This document shows positions 36,319 to 45,184 of a DNA stretch of 64,000 nucleotides, in pieces. Location of the stretch: NCBI GenBank assembly GCA_016124755.1, contig WGNA01000007.1, positions 124,001-188,000 of the forward strand, in the 5' to 3' direction. Under the pieces are notes generated by a model that did no database searches, was not told where the DNA came from, and saw nothing but the letters and a program-made list of their open reading frames with translations. This DNA is from Bacteroidota bacterium (lineage in GTDB: Bacteria; Bacteroidota; Bacteroidia; NS11-12g; UBA9320). A program made the position numbers and the translations under genes. Numbering within the stretch: position 1 is the first letter of the stretch; each line of letters begins with the position of its first letter.

Positions 36319-37074
36319 ATGCTCACAAAACAAAACCGATTGCTTGTTATTTTGGGATCAGTCTTTATTGCCAATGCACTTCTGGCTGAATTTATCGGAG
36401 GTAAAATATTCTCGGTTGAAAAAACGCTTGGCTTTTTGCCGCTAAACTGGAAACTCTTCGGTTATGATGTAAGCATGAACATGACCGCCGGCGTTTTGCT
36501 GTGGCCGGTGGTCTTTATTCTAACAGATATCATTAATGAATACTTCGGAAAAAAAGGAGTTCGCTTTCTGAGCTTTATGGCCGCCGGACTCATTGCCTAT
36601 TCTTTCCTGATGATTTATTTATCGATCGGATTAAAACCTGCCGATTTCTGGATTTCTGTTAATGCCGACAAAGGAATTCCGGATATGGATGTCGCATTTA
36701 ATTACATCTTCGGACAAGGACTCTGGATTATTGTCGGGAGCTTAGTTGCTTTTCTCATCGGGCAGATTGCAGATGTTTCGGCTTTTCATTTTATCCGGAA
36801 GAAAACCGGAGAGAATTTGCTTTGGTTAAGAGCGACCGGATCAACTTTGGTTTCGCAATTCATCGATACGTTTGTTGTGCTGATTATTGCCTTTCACATC
36901 GGTCGCGGATGGCCGTTAACACAAGTACTCGCCATCGGTTTGGTTGGCTATTTATATAAATTCATTGTGGCAATTGTATTAACGCCGCTGCTATATGTCA
37001 TTCACAATGCAATCGATAAATATCTCGGTAAAGATGTGGCACATGCTTTAATTGAAGAAGCCGCCAAATCATAA
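36319..37074 (+). CDS. Queuosine precursor transporter (YhhQ/VUT family)
   Basis: This inner-membrane importer of a queuine or preQ precursor used for tRNA queuosine modification has 251 aa and six to seven membrane segments. The family signatures are FILTDIINEYFGKKGVR (normally T-D-I-x-x-E-x-x-G) and a C-terminal block GSTLVSQFIDTFVVLIIAF...VGYLYKFIVAIVLTPLLY. The 232-bp upstream gap shows no preQ1 riboswitch that I can recognise. The gene is convergent with the large secreted protein at 37110. Confidence 0.86.
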   Translation: MLTKQNRLLVILGSVFIANALLAEFIGGKIFSVEKTLGFLPLNWKLFGYDVSMNMTAGVLLWPVVFILTDIINEYFGKKGVRFLSFMAAGLIAYSFLMIYLSIGLKPADFWISVNADKGIPDMDVAFNYIFGQGLWIIVGSLVAFLIGQIADVSAFHFIRKKTGENLLWLRATGSTLVSQFIDTFVVLIIAFHIGRGWPLTQVLAIGLVGYLYKFIVAIVLTPLLYVIHNAIDKYLGKDVAHALIEEAAKS

Positions 37075-37109
37075 AGACCGGCGGCTTCCTTAAAATCGTT
37101 CTGATCGCT

Positions 37110-39665
37110 TTATAGTTTAAAGATCTTCTTTTTCAACTGACCATTTTCGCTGGTCAATTCGAAAATGTACAATCCGGATGGAATATCTGAAACATCGAGT
37201 AAAAGGACCTTTTCATTTCCTGAGATCTCTTTAACCGTGCGACCATTCAGATCTAAAATTCGGATAACGGAATTTTGATTGAATGTTTCCGTCCATTCAA
37301 CCGTAATCTGATCACGCGCGGGTGAAGGATAAATTTTCACCGATGCATCCGAGAGTTCTGCTATTCCGGAAAAGTCAGGAAGGCTGATCATATCTGATCC
37401 GGTTGACGGACATTCATTGTTGTCGACAACATCCAGTTCTACGGTTACCGTTTTATTCGAGCTGGTTTTAAAACTGTGATCAGGTTCTTTTAACACACTG
37501 GTAAAACCGTCTCCGAAATCCCAGAAATACGATTTATAACTTCCGACTGTGGGAGTAAAAGTATAAAGACTTCCGGCACTTGAATAACTAAAACTGGCGT
37601 CCGGTACCGGAACCACATTTAGATGAATAACTTCGGAAGTATCGCGACAGGCTCCTTTTTGAACGGTTACAAAAGCGGAGTCTCCATCGTTAAAAATAGA
37701 TTCGTAATAAAAGCTGTCTTGTGAAGTATGGCGAATGGATTCGTTCACATAAAAAGAATAAAGATCGTTGCCCGGTGATGCTTTGAATTCTATCGTGTCT
37801 GTGCTGCAAAAAGTCTGATTCGGCCGCTGCGTTCTGAAGGCCAGCATCTGAATCTCATCTATGCGTACCTTAAACGGAACTTCTTTCGCCGGACAACCAA
37901 TCGCATTTGAATCGAGCACTTCGAGAATGTAGGTTTTTGATAAATCAGGGGAGAAGGTAAACACAGTATCGGTGAACGGATTTCCTCCTTCAAAAGCAAG
38001 TGAGTAATTCTGATTGTACAAACCATTTACCACCACTTCCAATTCTTCACCTTTACAAACCATCGAATCTACCTGAACTGAAACCTGAAGAGGGCTGCAC
38101 GAACCGGTCTTACAAACCTGTTTTGAGACTTCGGTATAAAAGCATGGAGCCGATAAAATTCCGCGAACCCAAAGTTCATAATCCTTTTCGGGTTTTAGTC
38201 CAGACATTGCGTGATAATTCCCGGTGGATCCGGAAGACGGAGTTATCCATGTCACACCTTGATTTGTACTCACCTGAACTCCGTTGTGCGATTGTATTCC
38301 GGTCCAATCAAATTCGAGACTTGTCGGAGTTCTGTTCTGGCAGGTAACCGTGGGGGCCGGTTCCTTCTTCACAATGGTAAAGGAAATTGAATCACTCTTT
38401 GGGCTAATACATCCGTTGTTATCTCTAACCGTTACATAATAATTTTCGTTGGAATCAACGGGAGTTGTTATAAAGTTGGTGTCAGTTTTACCAACGAGAA
38501 TATTATTCTTATACCAGTAAAAACTGTCGTATCCGCTTTGTGTCGAAAACCGAATCGGATCTCCGCCGCAAATGGTTGAACTAATCGCATTCGAGCTAAT
38601 AGATAAATCAGGTATGTCGTAATAATCTACAACCACACTATTACTAACCTTTGAACAGGTTCCGGCCGAAACAGTTACGTAATACGTTCCGGTATCGATA
38701 ACCGTAATTTTATTCCCGGTTTTGCCATTAGACCAAAGGTAAGTGGCCGTTGGGTCGTAATTCGCGATGAGTTGTTGCGAACCTCCTTTGCAGAAGCTAA
38801 TGTGTGAAGCTCCGCTGATAATTGCATCCGGAGATTTGCGGATATCCATATATAAGGTATCGTAACCCGACCAGCCTTTGCTGTTTTTACAACGGAAGAC
38901 TACGCGTTGTTTTCCGGCTGTATTAAAATTAATTGTAGGATTTTGATTGCTCGAAAAACTGGGACTTCCGTTTTGGAAAGTCCATTCGTATTGAATCGGG
39001 CTGTTGGCAACTATGCCGGTAAAACTCACAACTGATCCGGCACAAACCGAAGTGTCCTTGGTGTAAATCTCCGCCGTAGGAAGAGAATTGTACGGAATCA
39101 CAGTGAATGTTTTAGTATAAATAGTATCGCCGGATTGCGAACCATTTCCATTAGCCACATTTAAAGCAACATAAAATTTAATATCACCAACATTGGTTGA
39201 TGGCGCGGTCCATTTAAAATCCCAATAGGTATTGTTGGTAGAAGTGGAAGAAGTTCCACTGTATTTATGTTCAACATACTGTCGGGTGTATGAACTATAG
39301 GATCGGGTTCTTTTCTGAGTTCTGGAAGAAGACGTAATGGTAAAATCTCCGGCGGGAACATTTGAAGATGTGAGTGCCGTAACACTAAAACCCCAGGTTG
39401 AAATTCCCGGTGTACTCATGGAAATTCTAAGGTTGTAGGATGAATCCGGAATGTAGCCGTTGTTTGACCAGTTGCCGGTTAATGTGAGATTGTTTGCGTA
39501 ATGCCCTGAGTTAAGGGTGATGCCGGTATGACACCCGGAATACGTACAATTGTTCTCACTTGGTGCGCCGGTATAACCACCTCCTGCACCACTTTCATAA
39601 GTAAAGGTTAAAAAGGAAACACTTAAAAATGCCAACGTAAAAATTAGGGTACGAACTTTTTTCAT
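37110..39665 (-). CDS. Large secreted protein with choice-of-anchor V-like, PKD and T9SS sorting domains
   Basis: This exported, probably surface-bound protein has about 851 aa from ATG 39665 (MKKVRTLIFTLAFLSVSF). After the signal peptide comes a Bacteroidota-type domain opening GAGGGYTGAPSENNCTYSGCH, similar to the reeler/choice-of-anchor V group, with a CX4CH heme-like motif. A PKD domain follows (EWTFQNGSPSFSSNQNPTINF), then several Ig/SprB-like units (CKGGSQQLIANYD, CGGDPIRFSTQSG), a fibronectin-like unit (GLKPEKDYELWVRG), and a second PKD (YFWDFGDGFTSV). The C-terminal type A sorting domain has IYPSPARDQITVEW and PSGLYIFEL. No catalytic domain is recognised. Adhesion or matrix function is inferred. 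Confidence 0.83.
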   Translation of the reverse strand: MKKVRTLIFTLAFLSVSFLTFTYESGAGGGYTGAPSENNCTYSGCHTGITLNSGHYANNLTLTGNWSNNGYIPDSSYNLRISMSTPGISTWGFSVTALTSSNVPAGDFTITSSSRTQKRTRSYSSYTRQYVEHKYSGTSSTSTNNTYWDFKWTAPSTNVGDIKFYVALNVANGNGSQSGDTIYTKTFTVIPYNSLPTAEIYTKDTSVCAGSVVSFTGIVANSPIQYEWTFQNGSPSFSSNQNPTINFNTAGKQRVVFRCKNSKGWSGYDTLYMDIRKSPDAIISGASHISFCKGGSQQLIANYDPTATYLWSNGKTGNKITVIDTGTYYVTVSAGTCSKVSNSVVVDYYDIPDLSISSNAISSTICGGDPIRFSTQSGYDSFYWYKNNILVGKTDTNFITTPVDSNENYYVTVRDNNGCISPKSDSISFTIVKKEPAPTVTCQNRTPTSLEFDWTGIQSHNGVQVSTNQGVTWITPSSGSTGNYHAMSGLKPEKDYELWVRGILSAPCFYTEVSKQVCKTGSCSPLQVSVQVDSMVCKGEELEVVVNGLYNQNYSLAFEGGNPFTDTVFTFSPDLSKTYILEVLDSNAIGCPAKEVPFKVRIDEIQMLAFRTQRPNQTFCSTDTIEFKASPGNDLYSFYVNESIRHTSQDSFYYESIFNDGDSAFVTVQKGACRDTSEVIHLNVVPVPDASFSYSSAGSLYTFTPTVGSYKSYFWDFGDGFTSVLKEPDHSFKTSSNKTVTVELDVVDNNECPSTGSDMISLPDFSGIAELSDASVKIYPSPARDQITVEWTETFNQNSVIRILDLNGRTVKEISGNEKVLLLDVSDIPSGLYIFELTSENGQLKKKIFKL

Positions 39666-39765
39666 AAAACTAAAGGACAATCACTTGTCTTGTTGGCGGT
39701 AAAAATAAATGTTGGTCGAATGGTAATTAGGCCGACCACAAGGAATATTGGCCACATTTTACAAA

Positions 39766-41304
39766 CTACCTGCGCAATGCGTTGTGCATGATCTCGGCAA
39801 CCAATGCACTTTGCGCTGCCTGCTGATCGAGAATCTGAATAAAATTTCCACGACCGTCGGCGGCTAAATGCTGCATAAACTCCTTTGCTTCCTGTTTATT
39901 ACCAAATCCCACAACCGATGTTACCACACCCGTTTGAGCCTGCGAATTCGCCATCGCATAGATGTCGTTGTGTGTTACACCCGGAGAATTAAACAAACCG
40001 TCGGAGGCCAGTATCACCTGGTTGTTTCCATTTCGAATAAAATGTGTGCGGGCAATTTCATAGGCCATGGTTAAACCTTCAGATCCGTATGAACTTCCGT
40101 TCGCCCGAAGATCATTGATCACCGCAATTATTTTATCCTTCTGGTCGCCGGGGGTTGCCGTAAGAACAACTCTGGCTTTAGTTGAATAAATTACAATGGT
40201 TACCATGTCCTGTTTCCTGAGAATATTTACCAGACTGATCATAGAAGTTTTCATCACTTCTAATTTGTCTTCGATTTTCATAGATCCGGAAACATCAATC
40301 AGGAAAACCAGATTGTTTGAACTGTATTTATCGGAGTTTAACAATCCGCTGTCGTCGAAATCTTTTTTCGGAACATCAGTCGTTTGTGCAATCGGCAATG
40401 TATCCACCGGAACCGGGCTTGTATCGGCTCCGTCTTTAACAACCATAACATCCCGTTCAATTATGCGACGGTCTTTGAAACGTTCATCCATCATTTTTCG
40501 GATTCGCTCAATGGCGTCCATATCGTTATCCTGTGGTTTTTCAATTTCAATTATTTCGTCGTTGCCCGAAGCATCCGGTTGATCCATAATCGGCGTTTCA
40601 TCACTCTTAACCGGTTCGAGTTCAAACACCAGATCACCTGTGTTGGAATTGATATACTGAATTTGCTGAACCGGACGGTAACCGGGTTTTGAAATATCCA
40701 ATTGATATAATCCGATCGGAACACCCCGTAGTGGGAAGTTTACTTTTTTTGTTCGCTCGGCGAAGTAATTGGATGACGCACCAACTAATAGAATATCGAC
40801 TCCGTTCATCGCCTGTCCCGTTGATTTATCGTAAACCGTAATGGTGGCAATTGCCTCTTTTGCCAATGGATTTTTTTGATGCTCTATAGTCGGACAAGCC
40901 ATTTTCGCATCCGGGTGAAACGATAAAATTTTACCGCGTATTTCGAGATAAACCGGCTCATCTGAACCGCTTATATAAATAGGTTGGGAAACCGAGAAAT
41001 TTCCTTTGTCTTCGGTATAATAAACGGCTTCGATCTGTACGGTTTGTCCGGGTTGAATATAACCTTCAGGAAGATTGATGTACAAATTACGCTGATACTG
41101 AACCGGTAGAAACAATATTCGTTTGCCGGAAGTATTGGTGAAGGTAAAAGTTGCCCTGGGGTTGTTCCACATTTTCACTTTGCCGAAGTCGAAAGGAGCC
41201 GGAGAAATATTCTGAGAGAATGCAGAACTGAAAATTAGATTGATTAAAAAGATCGCTAAAACCGGCTTCAGAATTAAGGATCTGGCATTCCCGATATTTC
41301 TCAT
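39766..41304 (-). CDS. VWA domain protein with signal peptide
   Basis: The exported protein has about 512 aa from ATG 41304 (MRNIGNARSLILKPVLAIFL, signal peptide ending SSAFSQ). An N-terminal DUF1573/ASH-like beta domain (APFDFGKVKMWNNPRATFTFTNTS) is followed by a carboxypeptidase-regulatory-like unit (ATITVYDKSTGQAMNG). A charged linker comes next. The C-terminal von Willebrand factor A domain has an intact MIDAS (FLIDVSGSM...GSSYGSEGL...LASDGLF). VWA proteins of this kind bind ligands or assemble complexes in a metal-dependent way. The specific role here is unknown. The gene is divergent from the J-domain gene. Confidence 0.83.
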   Translation of the reverse strand: MRNIGNARSLILKPVLAIFLINLIFSSAFSQNISPAPFDFGKVKMWNNPRATFTFTNTSGKRILFLPVQYQRNLYINLPEGYIQPGQTVQIEAVYYTEDKGNFSVSQPIYISGSDEPVYLEIRGKILSFHPDAKMACPTIEHQKNPLAKEAIATITVYDKSTGQAMNGVDILLVGASSNYFAERTKKVNFPLRGVPIGLYQLDISKPGYRPVQQIQYINSNTGDLVFELEPVKSDETPIMDQPDASGNDEIIEIEKPQDNDMDAIERIRKMMDERFKDRRIIERDVMVVKDGADTSPVPVDTLPIAQTTDVPKKDFDDSGLLNSDKYSSNNLVFLIDVSGSMKIEDKLEVMKTSMISLVNILRKQDMVTIVIYSTKARVVLTATPGDQKDKIIAVINDLRANGSSYGSEGLTMAYEIARTHFIRNGNNQVILASDGLFNSPGVTHNDIYAMANSQAQTGVVTSVVGFGNKQEAKEFMQHLAADGRGNFIQILDQQAAQSALVAEIMHNALRR

Positions 41305-41334
41305 GTATTTACTTCTAATGTGGCAATAGGTGTT

Positions 41335-41369
41335 TTTGTGCAACGTTCTGCCAATGGTTGTTATTTTTG
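41335..41369 (+). promoter_or_regulatory. Promoter of the J-domain gene (TTTG-N23-TATTTTTG)
   Basis: TTTG at 41335-41338 and TATTTTTG at 41362-41369 match the Bacteroidota -33 and -7 elements with 23-nt spacing. The -7 begins on top of the most upstream ATG of the frame, so that ATG cannot be the start. Confidence 0.6.
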
Positions 41370-41408
41370 GCGGAATCGCAAACTAAATTTCAAAAATCAA
41401 TCCAGTTT

Positions 41409-42290
41409 TTGATCAATTGTTATCACATTCTTAAGGTTCCGAATTTCTCGGATTCGGCGACAATTAAAAAGTCGTATCGCGTTCTTGCGAAACGATATCA
41501 TCCCGATTCCAACACCCCCGAACGCTCGGCTCAGACATTCGCCATTATTTCAAAAGCATATCAAACGCTTACCACACCTGCGGCCAAAATCATTCACGAT
41601 GAACAACTGAAAAAAGCACTGCTCTACGAAAGCGAAGAAGCATACCGACGAACCCTTCAAAAACCAAAAGCTCAGAACATGTCGGTTGAACTGCGCAGAA
41701 AGTGGGCGTTTCAGGCAGCACAAAAGGAAATCAGAGATTACGAAAAGAAGGAGAAAATTTTTCCGGTTCGGTACAAAATCGCATCCGGCGGATTTGCCGC
41801 TATCTTTTCTTTAGGCATCGTGTACAAAAATTATTTCGTGGATCTCAACTCCAATGATCTGCCTATGATCGTACTCGGTTATTCGCTTTTTGTAATCAGT
41901 TGTGTTTCTATTCTGGCAGCCGTTTATAAAAAATTAAGAATTGATCTTCTGCTTCAGCGGGCCAAATATGCGTACGATAAATTCAGCTTCACTTTGTTTT
42001 TCACGATGGTTATTGCCGGGCCGGTTTTGGTTTTTGGGATAAGCTCGTACCGCAAGTCGTATCACCTCAAACATTATCCGGTTCTGGTTTCTGCAAGCAT
42101 AGTTGAACTAACCCCCGACAGCACAGTTTTATTTGCCTTCCGCCCCATGGGATCTGAACACATGATTATGAAGCGAAAAGATATTTCAGAGGAAAAACAC
42201 CTTTTTAATCTGAAAGAAAAATGGGTGGTTGTGCGCTATTCCGAAGCCGATCCGCGAATTGTTGAACTCGTTGAAAAACGAAAACATTAA
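41409..42290 (+). CDS. J-domain (DnaJ-like) membrane protein
   Basis: This is a co-chaperone-type protein with an N-terminal J domain (INCYHILKVPNFSDSATIKK, then SYRVLAKRYHPDSN, intact HPD loop). A basic helical region and two to four hydrophobic segments follow (KIASGGFAAIFSLGIVY; MIVLGYSLFVISCVSILAAVY; FFTMVIAGPVLVFGIS). The J domain should recruit DnaK to the membrane, but there are no Gly/Phe or zinc domains. The start is placed at TTG 41409, right before the domain, because a strong -7 element covers the upstream ATG at 41358. From this start it is about 293 aa. The 3' end overlaps the convergent gene by 4 bp. Confidence 0.78.
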   Translation: MINCYHILKVPNFSDSATIKKSYRVLAKRYHPDSNTPERSAQTFAIISKAYQTLTTPAAKIIHDEQLKKALLYESEEAYRRTLQKPKAQNMSVELRRKWAFQAAQKEIRDYEKKEKIFPVRYKIASGGFAAIFSLGIVYKNYFVDLNSNDLPMIVLGYSLFVISCVSILAAVYKKLRIDLLLQRAKYAYDKFSFTLFFTMVIAGPVLVFGISSYRKSYHLKHYPVLVSASIVELTPDSTVLFAFRPMGSEHMIMKRKDISEEKHLFNLKEKWVVVRYSEADPRIVELVEKRKH

Positions 42291-42814
42291 GCGCCCTTCT
42301 CGCCTACGAACTGGTCTTCCTTGTGTTTGAAAAGCACATTAAAGGTAGTGAGTGATCCGTAAATTCGGGTCACGTATTGTTGCATGTGCACCTTTTCGTC
42401 GTCGGATAAAGATTTATGCGAATTAATGTTTTGTTCTAAAACCCGTAAGCGATCCCGCACCATCACAATCTTGTGAAAAAAAGTGTCGATCGGAATTTCT
42501 TTAACCTGGAGATTTTCATCTTTGGGTTCCAAAACCAAAAGTCCTCCTCTCCACCGATCGGCAATCGGAGTGGGTTCGGTTACATCAGTATACTTGTGCA
42601 GGAGCTTATCGAAAACGGCTTCCACTTCTTCCAGACTTACCATCATTCCGGTTTCCACTTTTTCAATAATTTCCATATCACCCGAATTTCTTTCCACCTC
42701 TCTCAAACCTCCTTCAAAAAAACTGATGGAGTAAAATTCAATCCCGATGGCACAGATAATTCCCTGTCCGTATTCCGAATGTTTAATCCGCGTTCCGATT
42801 CCTAATGTTTCCAT
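42287..42814 (-). CDS. Hypothetical protein with SH3-like N-terminal domain
   Basis: I do not recognise a named family. From ATG 42814 (METLGIGTRIKHSEYGQGI) it is 175 aa. The N-terminal 40 residues (GTRIKHSEYGQGIICAIGIEFYSISFFEGG) resemble the SH3/Tudor-like element found at the C-terminus of UvrD-type helicases and in other nucleic-acid proteins. The rest is acidic and helical. No signal peptide or membrane segment is seen, so it is cytoplasmic. An alternative start at 42835 adds seven residues that lack the usual motif. Confidence 0.65.
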   Translation of the reverse strand: METLGIGTRIKHSEYGQGIICAIGIEFYSISFFEGGLREVERNSGDMEIIEKVETGMMVSLEEVEAVFDKLLHKYTDVTEPTPIADRWRGGLLVLEPKDENLQVKEIPIDTFFHKIVMVRDRLRVLEQNINSHKSLSDDEKVHMQQYVTRIYGSLTTFNVLFKHKEDQFVGEKGA

Positions 42815-42855
42815 AGCGGCGAAATTATACTGCACAGACCATTCGATTCAACATA

Positions 42856-42863
42856 TATCTTTG
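42856..42863 (+). promoter_or_regulatory. Candidate -7 element for the 104-aa gene
   Basis: TATCTTTG is an exact TAnnTTTG match 11 bp before the ATG at 42875. Confidence 0.55.
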
Positions 42864-42874
42864 GATTCTAAAAC

Positions 42875-43189
42875 ATGGCGCATCTCACAGCTATCAAAGA
42901 ATTACCCAAAGAATCCCGTTTTCTCATCGGTGATAAATTCAGATGTTTTAATGTGGGAATGAACGTGGCACCAGAAAATGATTATTACGATTATTTGTTG
43001 AGTTACGCCCCCTGGCAACCCGAACATGTAATGCTCATTAACATTACCGACAAAAACAGCAAAGCGGGATTTGCCTTTCTCGCGCTGTTAGAAATTGATC
43101 GATCCGCATCACCGGCCGGAGTTACGGTTGAAACATTAATTAATATGGTGGACGACGGAATTACCCGGTGGTTTTTAATACGGGATTGA
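42875..43189 (+). CDS. Small hypothetical cytoplasmic protein
   Basis: This 104-aa protein is of no family I recognise. It has no signal peptide or membrane segment. It begins MAHLTAIKELPKESRFLIGD and contains aromatic patches (DYYDYLLSYAPWQPEH), then MLINITDKNSKAGFAFLALL. A consensus -7 element just upstream, good codon content, and its position directly before the mevalonate genes support a real gene. It may be co-transcribed with the GHMP kinase gene that starts 31 bp after its stop. Confidence 0.65.
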   Translation: MAHLTAIKELPKESRFLIGDKFRCFNVGMNVAPENDYYDYLLSYAPWQPEHVMLINITDKNSKAGFAFLALLEIDRSASPAGVTVETLINMVDDGITRWFLIRD

Positions 43190-43220
43190 GTTGCCGCAAC
43201 AACCCGATTATTTTCGCATC

Positions 43221-44108
43221 GTGAAATTCTCTTCCCCCGGAAAACTTTTACTCACCGGCGAATATGCGGTCTTGCACGGCGCTACCGCTCTTTCGCTCCC
43301 GACCCGGTTTGGTCAGCATCTGGTAGTGGAAGAATGTGCGCAAAATATTCGATGGACAGCATTAGACGAAAAAGGTGAGAAATGGTTTGAAGCCGAATTC
43401 TCTATAAATCTTGAGGTTTTAAAAACCTCGGATACCAAAATTTCGGACCGGCTTAAAAGTATGCTCCAATTTATTTTTAACCACAAACCGGAATTAAAAA
43501 AGCCCCTCTCCTTTCAAACGCAACTCGACTTTAACCGGTCATGGGGATTGGGAAGCAGTTCTACATTAATCGCTAATCTGGCCAAGTGGTCGGGAGTAAA
43601 TTGGTTTGATCTGATGCGATCTGTTTTTAACGGAAGCGGATACGATGTTGCAACCGGCATGGAAGACTCTGCCATTCTTTATTCTTTAGAAAATCAAATT
43701 CCGGTACAACATAAAACACAGTTCGAACCTCCATACCGGGATCAAATCAAATTTGTGTATCTCGGTAAAAAACAAGACACACAAGAAGATCTTTCCACTT
43801 TAACGAAAACACAATTTTCAGCCATTCAAATTCAACGCATCAGCGAAATCACCCGTTCGGTTTTAAAAACTAAAAGCCTTGATGAATTTATTTTACTGAT
43901 GCAGGAACATGAAAATATTATTTCTCAATTTCTAAATCGCGATACCATTCACAAATCGGCATTCCCGGAATTTCCCGGACTCACAAAATCCCTCGGTGCT
44001 TGGGGAGGTGATTTTGTGCTGGTTTGTGGTTACAACCACATGGATAGTTGGTTTGCCGAGCGAGGCTATTCAACCATTCTTACATGGGAAGAAATGATCA
44101 AACCTTAG
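43221..44108 (+). CDS. GYDIA-type GHMP kinase (probable phosphomevalonate kinase)
   Basis: This GHMP-superfamily kinase lies in the mevalonate cluster. The start is placed at GTG 43221, which gives MKFSSPGKLLLTGEYAVLHG, the usual family opening. A TTG at 43191 would add ten residues. The ATP loop reads SWGLGSSSTLIANLA and the group signature is NGSGYDVATG. Total length is 295 aa. With mevalonate kinase and the diphosphate decarboxylase next door, phosphorylation of mevalonate 5-phosphate is the missing step, so this is the inferred job. The group is divergent and activity is not proven by sequence. Confidence 0.8.
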   Translation: MKFSSPGKLLLTGEYAVLHGATALSLPTRFGQHLVVEECAQNIRWTALDEKGEKWFEAEFSINLEVLKTSDTKISDRLKSMLQFIFNHKPELKKPLSFQTQLDFNRSWGLGSSSTLIANLAKWSGVNWFDLMRSVFNGSGYDVATGMEDSAILYSLENQIPVQHKTQFEPPYRDQIKFVYLGKKQDTQEDLSTLTKTQFSAIQIQRISEITRSVLKTKSLDEFILLMQEHENIISQFLNRDTIHKSAFPEFPGLTKSLGAWGGDFVLVCGYNHMDSWFAERGYSTILTWEEMIKP

Positions 44109-44133
44109 CCGCTTCACTCCAATTTGATGAATG

Positions 44134-44141
44134 TATTTTTG
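44134..44141 (+). promoter_or_regulatory. Candidate -7 element for mvaD
   Basis: TATTTTTG is an exact TAnnTTTG match 17 bp before the TTG start of mvaD. Confidence 0.5.
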
Positions 44142-44158
44142 CCGCCAAATAACAAACC

Positions 44159-45184
44159 TTGAATCAATCAACCTGGCAGAGTCCGTCGAACATTGCGCTG
44201 GTAAAATACTGGGGTAAAAAGGGATTTCAACTTCCGGCCAATCCGAGCATTAGTTTTACACTGGATAATTGCTTCACCGAAACCACTTTAATCTGGGACG
44301 ACAGCGATCCGGATAAAAATCTTGTTTCGGTTTATGTGGAAGGAATTGAAAATCCTGCGTTTGTTCCCAAAGCCGAAAAGTTTTTTAATAAGCTGATCGA
44401 ACTGCATCCTTTATTAAAGGATTTCCGGTTCGAATTACAGACGTACAATACCTTTCCGCACAGCAGCGGTATCGCCAGTTCCGCCAGCAGCATGAGTGCC
44501 CTGGCATTGTGTTGCTGTGATATGCTGATGCAAATGGATTTACTCGAAATCGAGTTTTACCGATACGCCAGCTTCCTCGCCCGTATCGGAAGCGGTTCTG
44601 CCTGCCGGTCGGTTTACGGCGATGTTGCCATGTGGGGTGAACACGAAGCTTTTCCGGGAAGTTCCGATGATTTCGCGATTCCGGTTAATGAAGTTCATCC
44701 GGTTTTTAAAACGTATCGCGACACGATTCTCATTATTCACGAAGGACAAAAAAGTGTTTCAAGCACAGTCGGTCATGGTTTACTAAAAAATCATCCGTTC
44801 GCTCAAAGCCGGTTTGAAATTGCCAACCGGAATATGCACCGAATCCGGAAAATTATGACCCGTGGTGACGTTCCTTTATTTACTGAATTGGTGGAAGCCG
44901 AAGCCATGATGTTACATGCCTTAATGATGACTTCGGATCCGAATTTTCTGTTAATGAAATCCGGAACTGTGGCGGCAATTCACGCAATTCGAGAATCCAG
45001 AGCAGAACACAAACACAATATTTGTTTCACACTCGACGCCGGTGCGAATGTGCACATGTTGTATCCCGAAGAAGATTCTGTATTTGCCGATGAACTTTTG
45101 AACCATACTCTTGTTGGCTTTTGCGAAAAGGGCCGCTATATTCGCGACAACATTGGTCGCGGGCCAATCAGACTAAATGCTTAA
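44159..45184 (+). CDS. mvaD: Diphosphomevalonate decarboxylase
   Basis: This enzyme converts mevalonate diphosphate to isopentenyl diphosphate with ATP in the cytoplasm. The 341-aa chain has the family motifs ALVKYWGKKGFQLPANPSIS near the start, the phosphate-binding loop HSSGIASSASSMSALALC, and ARIGSGSACRSVYGDVAMWG with the catalytic region. Near the C-terminus ICFTLDAGANVH is present, corresponding to the conserved catalytic aspartate region. The start is a TTG. Its 3' end overlaps mevalonate kinase by 8 bp. Confidence 0.94.
   Translation: MNQSTWQSPSNIALVKYWGKKGFQLPANPSISFTLDNCFTETTLIWDDSDPDKNLVSVYVEGIENPAFVPKAEKFFNKLIELHPLLKDFRFELQTYNTFPHSSGIASSASSMSALALCCCDMLMQMDLLEIEFYRYASFLARIGSGSACRSVYGDVAMWGEHEAFPGSSDDFAIPVNEVHPVFKTYRDTILIIHEGQKSVSSTVGHGLLKNHPFAQSRFEIANRNMHRIRKIMTRGDVPLFTELVEAEAMMLHALMMTSDPNFLLMKSGTVAAIHAIRESRAEHKHNICFTLDAGANVHMLYPEEDSVFADELLNHTLVGFCEKGRYIRDNIGRGPIRLNA

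Noticed and set aside
36119-36445. 108-codon plus-strand frame upstream of the queuosine transporter
   Set aside because: It overlaps the real gene in another frame, lacks similarity and shows poor codon pattern.
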